A DNA stretch of 64,000 nt, from contig NZ_MEJH01000004.1 in NCBI RefSeq assembly GCF_001953635.1, positions 62,001 through 126,000 on the forward strand. Direction: 5' to 3'. A model generated the notes under the pieces. That model was not told the origin of the DNA. It was given only the letters and a program-made list of their open reading frames with translations, and searched no databases. Every line of letters begins with the position of its first letter. The stretch's first letter is position 1. This document shows, one piece after another, positions 9,762 to 18,635 of this stretch. Made by a program: the position numbers and the translations under genes. This stretch comes from Alteromonas abrolhosensis (GTDB lineage: Bacteria; Pseudomonadota; Gammaproteobacteria; Enterobacterales; Alteromonadaceae).

Positions 9762-10817
9762 ATGAATAATATTCGCCAGTTTTCAAGCAAAGAAGATATC
9801 CAAGAGCAAGCATGCTTATGGATAAGCCGTCTCGATCGCGGCTTAAAAAGTGACGAAAAAACAGAGTTAGACGCCTGGTTGTCGGAAAGTAATGCGCATC
9901 GTCAAGCTTTGCTAGACGCCGCTAGCTTGTGGGACGACATGTCGGTATTGAATGAATTGAGCGGTTTATTTCCGCAGCCAACTTCTCGTCAGTCGTCGAA
10001 AAAGGGCAACATGTCTAAAACTGCCGTTTGGGGCATTGCGGCCACGTTCTTAGTGATGGCAATTGCTGTTGGTGTTGTTGTTCAGCGCACGTGGCTAAAC
10101 AGCACCCCTGAATTCGCGGCCGTAATGCAGAAAGTGCAAACGGGCGTAGGCGAACAGAAGAACGTGACGCTAGCTGATGGCTCAAAACTTCACCTAAACA
10201 CTAACTCTGTGGTAACGGTAGATTTTTCCTCAACGGCACGCAATATCGTATTATTGAAAGGGGAGGCACATTTTGAAGTGGCTCACGATAAGTCTCGCCC
10301 GTTCTCTGTTACCGCAGGAAACAATACCGTTACAGCAGTCGGAACTGCCTTCAATATGCAATATGTGGATGATAACGCGTTTGAGTTAGTGGTTACCGAT
10401 GGAAAGGTTTTGGTGAAAGACCGCTTTAAGGCTTCGTCTTCCAACGAGTCGCTCTTCACTAAACGCCCTGTTGCTGAGGAAGGCCTTCTCATGTTCGCAG
10501 GTGAAAAGGCTACAGTACAAGGCAAAGTGGAAGCCCGTGAGAGCATGTCTCAAAACGACATAGATGACGATTTAGCGTGGCAACAAGGCATGATTGTATT
10601 TAAAGGTGAGCCTCTTGAGGCAGTATTAGCTGAGATTGGCCGCTATACACCCGTTCGCTTTAATATTTCGGACGAAAGCCTGCGCAAGCGTCGTGTAGCT
10701 GGTTACTTTAAAGTAGGCGACATAGATGGATTGTTGTCTGCACTTAAGAGCAGCTTTAACATCAATTACGAGAAAGTCACAGAAACGAGTATTGAGCTTA
10801 AGCTAGCGAAAAGTTAA
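9762..10817 (+). CDS. FecR-family anti-sigma/regulatory protein
   Basis: A 351-residue inner-membrane regulator. Residues 1-60 form a DUF4880-type cytoplasmic domain (ACLWISRLDRG, LDAWLSESNAHRQAL). A membrane helix spans about 88-108. The periplasmic FecR domain follows (KNVTLADGSKLHLNTNS, LLKGEAHFEVAHDKSRPF). The C-terminal STN-like DUF4974 region includes VFKGEPLEAVLAEIGRYT. In Fec-type systems the cytoplasmic part holds the sigma factor and the periplasmic part senses the loaded transducer receptor. It is translationally coupled to the sigma gene (one-base gap). The expected partner is the STN-containing receptor just downstream. Confidence 0.93.
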   Translation: MNNIRQFSSKEDIQEQACLWISRLDRGLKSDEKTELDAWLSESNAHRQALLDAASLWDDMSVLNELSGLFPQPTSRQSSKKGNMSKTAVWGIAATFLVMAIAVGVVVQRTWLNSTPEFAAVMQKVQTGVGEQKNVTLADGSKLHLNTNSVVTVDFSSTARNIVLLKGEAHFEVAHDKSRPFSVTAGNNTVTAVGTAFNMQYVDDNAFELVVTDGKVLVKDRFKASSSNESLFTKRPVAEEGLLMFAGEKATVQGKVEARESMSQNDIDDDLAWQQGMIVFKGEPLEAVLAEIGRYTPVRFNISDESLRKRRVAGYFKVGDIDGLLSALKSSFNINYEKVTETSIELKLAKS

Positions 10818-10916
10818 ATATTTCTGAAAGATAGGTGCTTTCTACTATTCGTAGTTGGCATCAATTTCTTTAATGTGACAATATAATTAAAATAATAAGC
10901 ACATCGATTTTATATC

Positions 10917-13900
10917 TTGCAATACGGCAATTTTGCGATAAGCAGGCAAACAAAAAAGGCAATAGAAAAGCTGCATGCCCTTGCGTGTTCGGCTCACTGT
11001 CTTTCGCAAAAAAAAACGCGTAAACCTCTCCATTTTTTAGCGATTTCACCTTTGCATATAGTATCTGGCGTCTTATTTTTTTTAACGCCAACGCAAGGTT
11101 TGTATGCACAAAGCGAGAGTCTTGCTCCCACCAAGGAACAGTCAGCACCAAAGTCCGATGCATATAGTTTTTCAATACCAGCGCAAAACGCTAACGAAGC
11201 CCTCACCGAGCTAGCTAAACAAGCCAATACCACGTTACTGTTTCCTTTCGATTTAGCAAAGAAAGTAAAAACAAACGCATTGAGCGGTACGTTCACGTTA
11301 AATGAAGCGCTGGCACAACTCCTCGAAGGAACAGAGCTAGCAGTAGTGACTGACGAAAGCGGCGCGTTGAGTATTCGCTCTCGTGCCTCTTTAGTCGCGA
11401 AGGGAAAGCAGCAAGAAAATGCTGTAAAGAAAGCGGACGAGGGGAGCAATGGACTTGAGAAAATTGCGGTTGTCGGTACCCGAAACTCGCCTCGCAGTGC
11501 TGTTGATTCGCCAGTTCCTTTAGATGTGATTGGTTCTGAAACCCTTAATTCACAGGGGAATTCAGACGTACTTTCCATGTTAAGTGTGATGGTTCCTTCG
11601 TTAAACGTAAACGATCAGCCTATCAATGATGCCAGTAGCCTGGTAAGGCCGGCAAACCTAAGGGGCATGTCTTCAGATCACACGCTTTTGCTGCTTAACG
11701 GAAAGCGGCGTCATCGCTCCGCTGTAATTACATTTTTGGGGGGCGGTTTATCTGATGGCGCTCAAGGGCCAGATATATCGGTTATACCAGCCTATGCATT
11801 AAAGCAAGTTGAAGTACTGCGAGATGGCGCGTCTGCCCAGTATGGCTCAGATGCTATTGCAGGGGTAATAAATTTCGTGCTCAAAGATGCCCGGGAAGGT
11901 GGGCACGTGGCGCTAAAAGTAGGTGGGTATAGTGAAGGCGATGGTGAACTGTTTCAGGTACAGCTAAATAAAGGCTTCGCTATTGGAGAAAATGGCTTTT
12001 TAAATGCGACGGCAGAATATCGTCAGCAAAATGGTACGTCGCGCTCTGTGCAGCGCTTAGACGCTCAAAGCCTAATCGACCAAGGTAATATATTTATTTC
12101 CTCACCGTCCCAAGTTTGGGGTGCACTCGATGTTAACGCAGATATTAAACTTGCGCTAAATGCAGGCGCTGACATATCTCCTACGTCGCAATTTTATAGC
12201 TTTGCCACAGCAGCTAGAAGAGAAATCAACGGTGGCTTTTACTATCGCAATCCGCAAACACGAGAGGGAGTGTTTAGTCGCACCGACCCTAACACAGGGG
12301 AAAGCCGCCTGATTGTGGCAGACTTAGATGGACTGGAGAGCGGTATTGCTTGCCCTTCCATTTCATTGTCCAACAATAACGTGTTGCTCGACCCCGCGTA
12401 TCAGTTAATTGCAGATAACACAACAGCGCTTGGTGCAAACTGCTTTGCTTTTAATGAGTGGTTTCCTGGCGGTTTTACGCCAAGATTTGGGGGAACAATA
12501 ACAGATGCTTCTATAGCGATGGGCGTGAAGCATGAGTTGCCTAAAGGTTGGGCAATGGATGCCAGTGCAACATTAGGTTACAGCGACATTGAATATACCA
12601 TTTCTAATACTGTTAACCCATCATTGGGACCGCAAACCCCGACTTCGTTTTCGCCCGGTGGTGTATCGCAAGTAGAGCGAACGCTTAACTTAGATTTTAA
12701 CAAACTGGTTCAGACTATCTTCGACGATCCGGTTAGCATTGCCGTGGGTTTTGAATGGCGTAAGGAAACCTATTTTCAGAAAGCCGGTGATGAAGCGTCA
12801 TATATTGCAGGCCCTTTCGCCCTAGAACCGCCACTTGGGTTAAACCAAGGCTTTTCCATCGGTTCCAATGGTTTTCCGGGATATCAGCCTCAAAGTGCTG
12901 GACACTGGAGCAGAAGTAATTGGGCGGTATACGCCGATTTGGAGTTCTATGTAACCGAAGCATGGCAGTTTGGTGTTGCCACGCGTGTAGAGCATTTCAG
13001 TGATTTCGGTTCGACATTCGATGGAAAATTAAGTACTCGCTATAAATTGAATGACGTTTTCGCATTGCGGGGCTCTGTGAATACGGGGTTTAAGGCGCCA
13101 ACAATAGGGCAGAGTAATGTTATTAACGTAACTACTGCTTATGGTATTAATGGACTGGAAGACCAAGCAACGCTGCCTCCAACTGATCTTATCTCGCTGC
13201 AGCTGGGCGCAACGCCACTTACGCCTGAAGAATCGGTGAACTTTAGCCTTGGGCTAGTTATGCAGGCAAGCGAGAACTTTTTTGCGACACTCGACTATTT
13301 CAATATTCGTCTTTCAGATCGCATTAGCACAACATCAGCAATCCCGTTAACCGATGAAGATATTAGTGCGCTTATTGCTCAAGGACGTCCGGACGCAGCG
13401 AAATATAACGCAGCAAAGTATTTTACTAACGACTTTGACACAAAAACTCAGGGTGTTGATTTAGTTGTTAACTACAATTTTTCGCTAAATGATTGGTCAA
13501 ATTCTTTATTATTAGCCTACAACTGGACAGACACGCAGGTAGAGCGAGTTACGCTTTATCCTGCGCAGGTGGAAGGCGAAATACAGCTACTACCTAACCT
13601 TACACAGGCAAGAATTCGGATGCTGGAAGATAATTTGCCTGCTCATCGAGGCAGTATCACGCTGGAGCAATCAAAAGATAAATGGGCGTTTACTTGGCGG
13701 CTTAATTATTACGGTAAATTTTATGAAGACCATCTTGATGCATCCGCGGGTATGGACATATACGGCAATGCGTTAACTACATTCGATGCCCAAGTTGCGT
13801 GGAAAGTATTTCCTCAAACCCAGGTAACCTTTGGCGCTCAAAATCTTTTTGATTCGCTCCCCGATGTTAATCCTTATAAAGGTGAGGTAGGCGCACTTTA

Positions 13901-13970
13901 CCCACCCACATCGCCTAGTGGAATAAATGGTGCTTTCTACTATGCAGGTATCGAGTACACCTTTAACTAG
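10917..13970 (+). CDS. TonB-dependent transducer receptor with STN domain; start unclear
   Basis: A receptor of about 1000 residues, paralogous to the one at 6457-9045. Numbering from the TTG at 10917: signal sequence ending about GLYA-Q (residue 64), STN signalling domain about 82-155 (SFSIPAQNANEALTELAKQA), TonB box EKIAVVGT at 181-188, a plug nearly the same as the first receptor, and a barrel ending YAGIEYTFN. The STN domain marks it as a transducer that signals to FecR in the periplasm. The frame has no ATG between the upstream stop at 10896 and the mature domain; TTG at 10917 is only the longest option and has no Shine-Dalgarno. An ATG at 10975 lies one frame off and leads into nine A at 11008-11016. 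A -1 slip there would join a basic signal-peptide n-region to this frame. The 5' end may be wrong by tens of codons. Confidence 0.85.
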   Translation: MQYGNFAISRQTKKAIEKLHALACSAHCLSQKKTRKPLHFLAISPLHIVSGVLFFLTPTQGLYAQSESLAPTKEQSAPKSDAYSFSIPAQNANEALTELAKQANTTLLFPFDLAKKVKTNALSGTFTLNEALAQLLEGTELAVVTDESGALSIRSRASLVAKGKQQENAVKKADEGSNGLEKIAVVGTRNSPRSAVDSPVPLDVIGSETLNSQGNSDVLSMLSVMVPSLNVNDQPINDASSLVRPANLRGMSSDHTLLLLNGKRRHRSAVITFLGGGLSDGAQGPDISVIPAYALKQVEVLRDGASAQYGSDAIAGVINFVLKDAREGGHVALKVGGYSEGDGELFQVQLNKGFAIGENGFLNATAEYRQQNGTSRSVQRLDAQSLIDQGNIFISSPSQVWGALDVNADIKLALNAGADISPTSQFYSFATAARREINGGFYYRNPQTREGVFSRTDPNTGESRLIVADLDGLESGIACPSISLSNNNVLLDPAYQLIADNTTALGANCFAFNEWFPGGFTPRFGGTITDASIAMGVKHELPKGWAMDASATLGYSDIEYTISNTVNPSLGPQTPTSFSPGGVSQVERTLNLDFNKLVQTIFDDPVSIAVGFEWRKETYFQKAGDEASYIAGPFALEPPLGLNQGFSIGSNGFPGYQPQSAGHWSRSNWAVYADLEFYVTEAWQFGVATRVEHFSDFGSTFDGKLSTRYKLNDVFALRGSVNTGFKAPTIGQSNVINVTTAYGINGLEDQATLPPTDLISLQLGATPLTPEESVNFSLGLVMQASENFFATLDYFNIRLSDRISTTSAIPLTDEDISALIAQGRPDAAKYNAAKYFTNDFDTKTQGVDLVVNYNFSLNDWSNSLLLAYNWTDTQVERVTLYPAQVEGEIQLLPNLTQARIRMLEDNLPAHRGSITLEQSKDKWAFTWRLNYYGKFYEDHLDASAGMDIYGNALTTFDAQVAWKVFPQTQVTFGAQNLFDSLPDVNPYKGEVGALYPPTSPSGINGAFYYAGIEYTFN
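11008..11016 (+). repeat. Run of nine A near the receptor 5' end
   Basis: A homopolymer of nine A. Read from the ATG at 10975 it forms three AAA codons and leads to a stop about 33 bases later. A -1 shift enters the receptor frame (codons CAA AAA AAA ACG). Such tracts are known sites of indels and of polymerase or ribosome slippage. See the finding. Confidence 0.6.
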
Positions 13971-14260
13971 GGCTTTTTTTCAGAAAAGCTACGTAGTTAA
14001 ATGGCACGTTGTACTTAGTGAAAGTAAAAAATGCGCCTAGCTTTGAGTTTGAAAGGCCGACAACCTATCGTTTTAATTGGACTAGGTGGCGATGTGAATG
14101 TTACTAAAGTAACTGAACTCGGATTTTACTTAGAGAAATAGGACAAGACTTAGGCCACTAAAATTAGTATTCGTGATAATAAATACGGTGTTTTAAGTCT
14201 AGGAAAGGATACTTAGAGCGGTGATGTTGCGTGTTAAGAATACGCGGGTTGGCTAATTGT

Positions 14261-14455
14261 CTAGCCAACGTCTTTAAATAACGACTCATCGACGATAGTT
14301 TGGTCAATGATTTGTTGAGCCATGTTGATGCACTTACCGCATTGTGAGCCAAGCTCTAAATGTTGACGTAACTCTCGCATATTTCCCACGCCGTTTTCTT
14401 CAACCGCTGCGCGAATGCTTTTATCAGTTACCCCATAGCACATGCAAACAAACAT
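14261..14455 (-). CDS. bfd: Bacterioferritin-associated ferredoxin
   Basis: A 64-residue [2Fe-2S] protein of the Bfd type. The four cluster cysteines are at 4, 6, 39 and 42 (CMC near the start, QCGKC later), the Bfd spacing. Bfd donates electrons to bacterioferritin to release stored iron in the cytoplasm. No bfr gene is nearby in this window. The gene stands alone. A Fur-box-like sequence 28-42 bases upstream of the start suggests induction under low iron. The 290 bases between it and the preceding receptor show no gene. Confidence 0.93.
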   Translation of the reverse strand: MFVCMCYGVTDKSIRAAVEENGVGNMRELRQHLELGSQCGKCINMAQQIIDQTIVDESLFKDVG

Positions 14456-14482
14456 TAAACGTACTCCAAATGAATCTGTAAA

Positions 14483-14497
14483 TGATAATAATTGTTA
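14483..14497 (-). promoter_or_regulatory. Fur-box-like site upstream of bfd
   Basis: TGATAAT-A-ATTGTTA matches the 7-1-7 Fur consensus TGATAATnATTATCA at 12 of 14 positions and lies in AT-rich DNA just upstream of bfd. Iron control of bfd by Fur is established in E. coli and Pseudomonas. Its use here is inferred. Confidence 0.6.
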
Positions 14498-14730
14498 TTC
14501 TTTACTTTGGCAAGTGGATAATGACAAATTTAATACAAGGTAATTGAAGAAAGACTGAACAGTGAGTCGTGAAATTAAGTATGTATTGGTAGGAACAGTA
14601 AAAAAACTCATTGTTTAATATTGTTATTTCCATATTCGTACCTATTTTGTGAGTAGGAAATTTCTTATCAAAGTGGTTACGCAACGTAATCGCTTCTATT
14701 ATTACAATCCAAATATAAATGGAGAGACTC

Positions 14731-15336
14731 ATGAGTGTATTAGTTGGCCGTCCAGCACCTGATTTTACTGCAGCAGCGGTTCTAGGTAGCGGTGAAATTG
14801 TTGATACTTTCACACTAAGTGAAGCAATCAAAGGTAAAAAAGCCGTTGTTTTCTTCTACCCACTAGACTTTACTTTCGTTTGCCCGTCAGAGCTTATTGC
14901 TTTTGACAAGCGTTATGACGAGTTCAAAAAGCGCGGTGTTGAGGTTATCGGTGTTTCAATCGACTCTCAGTTCTCACACAATGCGTGGAGAAACACCCCA
15001 GTAAATCAAGGTGGTATTGGTCCAGTTAAATACACCCTTGTTGCTGACGTTAAGCACGATATCTGCCAAGCTTATGATGTTGAGCACCCAGAAGATGGCG
15101 TAGCGTTCCGTGGTTCATTCCTAATCGATGAAGAAGGCATGGTTCGTCACCAAGTAATCAACGACCTTCCACTTGGCCGTAACGTTGACGAAATGCTTCG
15201 CATGGTAGACGCGCTAGCATTCCACCAAGAGCATGGTGAAGTTTGCCCAGCGGGTTGGACTGAAGGTAAAGCGGGTATGGATGCATCACCTGAAGGTGTT
15301 GCTAAGTACCTATCTGAAGAAGCAGACAAGCTATAA
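14731..15336 (+). CDS. Typical 2-Cys peroxiredoxin (AhpC/TSA family)
   Basis: A 201-residue cytoplasmic peroxidase reducing hydrogen peroxide and organic peroxides. The peroxidatic cysteine is C51 in DFTFVCPSE and the resolving cysteine C172 in GEVCPAGW. A GGIGP segment is present, but the C-terminal YF motif of hyperoxidation-sensitive eukaryotic enzymes is absent (the end is YLSEEADKL). The ATG at 14731 is chosen over one four codons upstream because GGAGA sits about seven bases before it and the family starts MSVLVGRPAPDF. No ahpF lies beside it, so thioredoxin is the likely reductant. The gene is monocistronic and followed by a shared terminator. Confidence 0.95.
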   Translation: MSVLVGRPAPDFTAAAVLGSGEIVDTFTLSEAIKGKKAVVFFYPLDFTFVCPSELIAFDKRYDEFKKRGVEVIGVSIDSQFSHNAWRNTPVNQGGIGPVKYTLVADVKHDICQAYDVEHPEDGVAFRGSFLIDEEGMVRHQVINDLPLGRNVDEMLRMVDALAFHQEHGEVCPAGWTEGKAGMDASPEGVAKYLSEEADKL

Positions 15337-15360
15337 GTTAACCTGTTCGAAGATTATAAA

Positions 15361-15390
15361 AAAACAGCGCCTTTTGGCGCTGTTTTTGTT
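15361..15390. terminator. Bidirectional terminator between peroxiredoxin and rnt
   Basis: An 11-bp stem (15361-15371 with 15376-15386, AAAACAGCGCC/GGCGCTGTTTT) with a TTTT loop. A- and T-rich flanks on both sides can serve the converging genes. Confidence 0.85.
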
Positions 15391-15409
15391 TATACCAGTT
15401 CGAACAAAA

Positions 15410-16045
15410 CTACTCTTTATTTTCTACAGGCCATCCGCCTAACGCTTTATAGCGATTTACCATATAGCAAAATAGCTCAGTTGTTTTCTGGGCGTCATAT
15501 AGCGCGCTGTGCGCTTCGTTTTGATCAAATGCAATCCCTGCAGCACGGCACGCTTTTACTAAAACAGTTTGTCCTAAGGCAAGACCTGCAAGACTGGTGG
15601 TATCAAACGAAACAAATGGGTGGAACGGTGTGCGCTTTATATTACAGCGCTCTATCGCAGCATTGACGAAACTCTGATCGAACGTTGCATTATGGGCAAC
15701 AATAACAGAACGTTGGCAGTCAGCATTTTTTTGAGCCTTGCGGATACCTTTACATAAGTCCTTCATGGCTTCGCTTTCTTCAATCGCACCTCGTAACGCA
15801 CAATTTGGGTCGATGCCATTAAATTCCAAGGCTGCTGGCTCTAGGTTGGCACCTTCAAAGGGGTCAATGTGATAGTGAAAAGTTTGATCGGGATGAAGTA
15901 TACCGTTTTCATCCATTTTTACTGTTACCGCTGCTAATTCTAACAGGGCGTCAGTGCCTGCATTAAATCCGGCTGTTTCAACGTCGATGACAACGGGAAA
16001 ATAACCTCGAAAGCGCTGGGAAAGAAGGGGCGGGTTGGCAGACAT
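15410..16045 (-). CDS. rnt: Ribonuclease T
   Basis: A 211-residue DEDDh exoribonuclease that trims the 3' ends of tRNAs and other stable RNAs and takes part in tRNA end turnover. Exo motifs are visible: [11 protein letters not shown] (first D and E), [11 protein letters not shown] (Exo II) and [12 protein letters not shown] (Exo III with H and D). Length matches E. coli RNase T (215 aa). A GTG two codons upstream gives the longest frame. The ATG at 16045 fits better, with AAGAG ahead of it. It converges with the peroxiredoxin gene on a shared terminator. Confidence 0.95.
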   Translation of the reverse strand: MSANPPLLSQRFRGYFPVVIDVETAGFNAGTDALLELAAVTVKMDENGILHPDQTFHYHIDPFEGANLEPAALEFNGIDPNCALRGAIEESEAMKDLCKGIRKAQKNADCQRSVIVAHNATFDQSFVNAAIERCNIKRTPFHPFVSFDTTSLAGLALGQTVLVKACRAAGIAFDQNEAHSALYDAQKTTELFCYMVNRYKALGGWPVENKE

Positions 16046-16385
16046 AAACACTCTTGTAAGACTCGATTGCGTAAATTGGTTGGTGACTCAAGTGCGTACC
16101 AACCTGCGAAGCATATTGCGTAAAAGAATTATCGCAAGGATACCTTCGAGTTGCCAGTTTCAATTTATACGTTGTTAAATCAGGGGTATAGCAATGGTAC
16201 GAAACTCCGATGGTATTAAACGCTAAACTTTTCTACAATTTGGACGATAATCATATTAAGCGTAATGAATTCAAAAGCTCATTGAGAGTGTTTTATATAA
16301 GTTAATTTGATTCAATATGCTTGGTGATTCGGGACGTATCATTGTCTCTTGCCCGTGTTTGTCTGATTTTCGTTATGGTGTCGAA
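16046..16385. other. Intergenic region rnt/motY
   Basis: About 340 bases between the divergent rnt and motY starts. The longest frame of motY enters it from 16317, but that extension lacks a signal peptide. No RNA gene or repeat was recognised. Confidence 0.4.
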
Positions 16386-17258
16386 ATGGTGTCGAAATTA
16401 AAATATATCGCTTTATTGGGGATAGTGGGGTCATTATCTTCCCACGCTGCCATGCGGCAATATTCTGCAACCATAGAAAGCTCCAACTGGCGTATCGATA
16501 CCGACACCCGTCTTCAGTGTACTCTCAACCACGAATTACCGGGTTACGGAGAAGCCATGTTCACAAGCACGGCATCGAAGCAACTTAACATGGAATTTGA
16601 GCTGGACATGCATTTGCTGCCCAGCAAATTTGATATGGCTGCAGTTTATTCTGTACCACCTAAATGGATGCCAGGCGTCGCGCCTAAAACCATAGCCGAC
16701 ATGTCTCTTCGAAAACAGTACAACGGTGATCTACCCCAAGATGCTGCGTGGACTATGCTGTCTGAATTAGAAAAAGGCTTTTGGCCCACAATCTATTACC
16801 AAGACTGGTATAACAAATACGACCAGGTGAGCGTGGCACTAAACGCCAGTAATTTTTCAGGCGTGTATCGAGAATTCGTTAAGTGTGTCTCGAACCTACT
16901 CCCGTTTAGTTTCGATGATATTGCCTACACGGTATTGTCTTATCAGAACAACAGCACAGAACTGACCAAATATTCGCAAAAGCGTTTAACCATGATTGGT
17001 GAATATTTGAAAGAGGACAGCGAGCTTGAGCTTGTGCTTCTTGACGGTTATACCGATAGCTATGGCGGTCGCTACAACAACGAACAATTGTCTATTCGAC
17101 GGGCCAACGAAGTAAAAAGCTATTTGACGACGCTAGGTGTACCTGAAGATCGAATTCAGTTAACAGGCCACGGTGAGAAACGCCATATTGCACCAAACGA
17201 TACGCGAGAAAGCCGCGCGCAAAATAGACGTGTGGTGGTGCGACTTTCAAAATCTTAG
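16386..17258 (+). CDS. motY: Sodium-driven flagellar motor protein MotY
   Basis: A 290-residue periplasmic protein resembling Vibrio MotY. It has a signal peptide (MVSKLKYIALLGIVGSLSSHA), an N-terminal MotY domain (WRIDTDTRLQCTLNHELPGYG; FWPTIYYQDWYNKYDQVSV) and a C-terminal OmpA-like peptidoglycan-binding domain (LDGYTDSYGG, QLSIRRANEVKSYL, GHGEKRHIAPND, AQNRRVVVRL). In Vibrio MotY forms the T-ring with MotX that holds PomA/PomB stators around the polar sodium-driven motor. It stands alone, away from flagellar clusters, which is usual for motY. The ATG at 16386 starts the signal peptide; a 23-residue upstream extension was rejected. Confidence 0.93.
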   Translation: MVSKLKYIALLGIVGSLSSHAAMRQYSATIESSNWRIDTDTRLQCTLNHELPGYGEAMFTSTASKQLNMEFELDMHLLPSKFDMAAVYSVPPKWMPGVAPKTIADMSLRKQYNGDLPQDAAWTMLSELEKGFWPTIYYQDWYNKYDQVSVALNASNFSGVYREFVKCVSNLLPFSFDDIAYTVLSYQNNSTELTKYSQKRLTMIGEYLKEDSELELVLLDGYTDSYGGRYNNEQLSIRRANEVKSYLTTLGVPEDRIQLTGHGEKRHIAPNDTRESRAQNRRVVVRLSKS

Positions 17259-17277
17259 GCGCTAATTCTCGCGCCTA
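17256..17277. terminator. Possible terminator between motY and glpQ
   Basis: A 7-bp inverted repeat, TAGGCGC and GCGCCTA, with an 8-base loop, starts in the motY stop codon and lies between two converging genes. There is no strong T-run, so the call is tentative. Confidence 0.4.
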
Positions 17278-17301
17278 CACTCGCTTTAAAATGCGTTGGT
17301 T

Positions 17302-18492
17302 TTATTTTTCTCGCCACCTTAATACCGGTACTAATTGATCGGTGAAAACCCCGTCAGCATGTACTACGTTGTCTAAAACCTCCAAGACTTGTTCTGAACT
17401 CATACCTGCCGGTAGTGCATCATGTCGGTAGGTGTAGGGGTGGATTGTCAGGTTATTTTCGTGGGCGTATTTAATCCATTCCGCAGCTTCTATTTTACCT
17501 TGACCCATCGCTTTTTTATCGAGTAAATGGCCTAACCAAGGGCCTATGCCATCGGCATACAATGCAACTTGCTGCATGCCTTTCTGTGTGCGCAGCCATT
17601 CATAGTCTGTGTCGCTTTCGCCCCAGTCGTTCTCGCCAATCAGCATGACAACTTTACCTTTATAGCCCAGGGTTTCACGAATGCGCTTAACTTCGTTAAA
17701 GTCGAAGCATTGCAGATAGCTATTACCACTCTCGCCACCAAATCCGTAAGCATTTAAAGCATCTACAACGATTTTACTGGCATCAATGCCTTCTTTAATG
17801 TGAAAGGCAGGGGACTTTACTTCAGGATAAACCCCTACAGATGTGCCAAATTGGCGATTTAGCTCGCTGATTAATTCAAAATGTTCAGCTAATGTAGCCA
17901 CTTTGAAGTTAGCGTGGTTACCGCGATATCTATCGGCAAACACTTGGGTTCCGTCACTATTAGTGCGCTCGTGTACCCGCAGTTGTCGCAGTTCTTCAAG
18001 GGTAAAATCACGCGCGTAATAACGGCCGTCACCTCGATGGCGCGCCGGGAACACATCTTCTACGTTGGTAACCGTTTCTAAATGAATGTCGTGTAGTACA
18101 ACGGGAATGTCGTCCTTGGTGATAACAACATCTTGTTCGATGAAATCAGGGCGCAATGAAAAAGCGAGAGTAGCAGCTTCGAGAGTATGCTCAGGTAAAT
18201 AGCCAGATGCGCCGCGATGGGCAATAACCGTAAATCGCTCTTCATCCTTAACTTTAGTATCAGCGATTGTTTGCGCACGGTCGTTATACGCAGCAGTGGC
18301 CGAAAACGCATTTCCAGAAGCAAATGAAGCGGTAAAAGCGACAAGTAACGCTGGCAGAATAGCGGATAGTTTTGCTTTGGGTTTAGTGCAAAAATTTACA
18401 TTGCCCTTTGCTTTAGACTTCAGGTTTACCGCTATTCCAGCTAGATTTATACTTTTAGCGTTTTGCGTAAATAACAAGCGATTTCGTAGCAT
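17302..18492 (-). CDS. glpQ: Glycerophosphodiester phosphodiesterase
   Basis: A 396-residue periplasmic enzyme hydrolysing glycerophosphodiesters to glycerol-3-phosphate and an alcohol. The GDPD catalytic set is visible as H92, R93, E119, D121 and H134 (motifs AHRGASGYLPEHTLEA, IEQDVVITKD, VVLHDIHLET), with the same spacing as E. coli GlpQ. A hydrophobic signal segment lies at about 42-64, so the n-region is unusually long (about 41 residues, basic). No internal ATG offers a shorter start, and the ATG at 18492 has GGAGTG upstream. No glpT or other glp gene is adjacent. Confidence 0.93.
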   Translation of the reverse strand: MLRNRLLFTQNAKSINLAGIAVNLKSKAKGNVNFCTKPKAKLSAILPALLVAFTASFASGNAFSATAAYNDRAQTIADTKVKDEERFTVIAHRGASGYLPEHTLEAATLAFSLRPDFIEQDVVITKDDIPVVLHDIHLETVTNVEDVFPARHRGDGRYYARDFTLEELRQLRVHERTNSDGTQVFADRYRGNHANFKVATLAEHFELISELNRQFGTSVGVYPEVKSPAFHIKEGIDASKIVVDALNAYGFGGESGNSYLQCFDFNEVKRIRETLGYKGKVVMLIGENDWGESDTDYEWLRTQKGMQQVALYADGIGPWLGHLLDKKAMGQGKIEAAEWIKYAHENNLTIHPYTYRHDALPAGMSSEQVLEVLDNVVHADGVFTDQLVPVLRWREK

Positions 18493-18560
18493 GTAACGTC
18501 ACTCCATGTGTTTTAATTGGCTGCTAATCTGTGTCACACTTTTGTATGTGATACTGTGGC

Positions 18561-18593
18561 GTCTAAAGCGTCTAAAGCGTTTAAATCGCTTTA
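18561..18593. repeat. Small repeats and hairpin between gloA and glpQ
   Basis: GTCTAAAGC occurs twice in tandem from 18561. The second copy overlaps a 7-bp hairpin TAAAGCG/CGCTTTA (18573-18579 with 18587-18593). Outer GATACT/AGTATC arms flank the whole at 18550-18599. It may be a weak gloA terminator or an operator for glpQ. Neither is established. Confidence 0.35.
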
Positions 18594-18635
18594 AGTATCA
18601 AGGGCTTCTTCTCGCGCTCTAGCTTGCGAGCTTGA

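Noticed and set aside
10994..11578. 194-codon minus-strand ORF opposite the second TonB receptor
   Set aside because: It is antisense to the STN and plug region; composition is that of a shadow frame.
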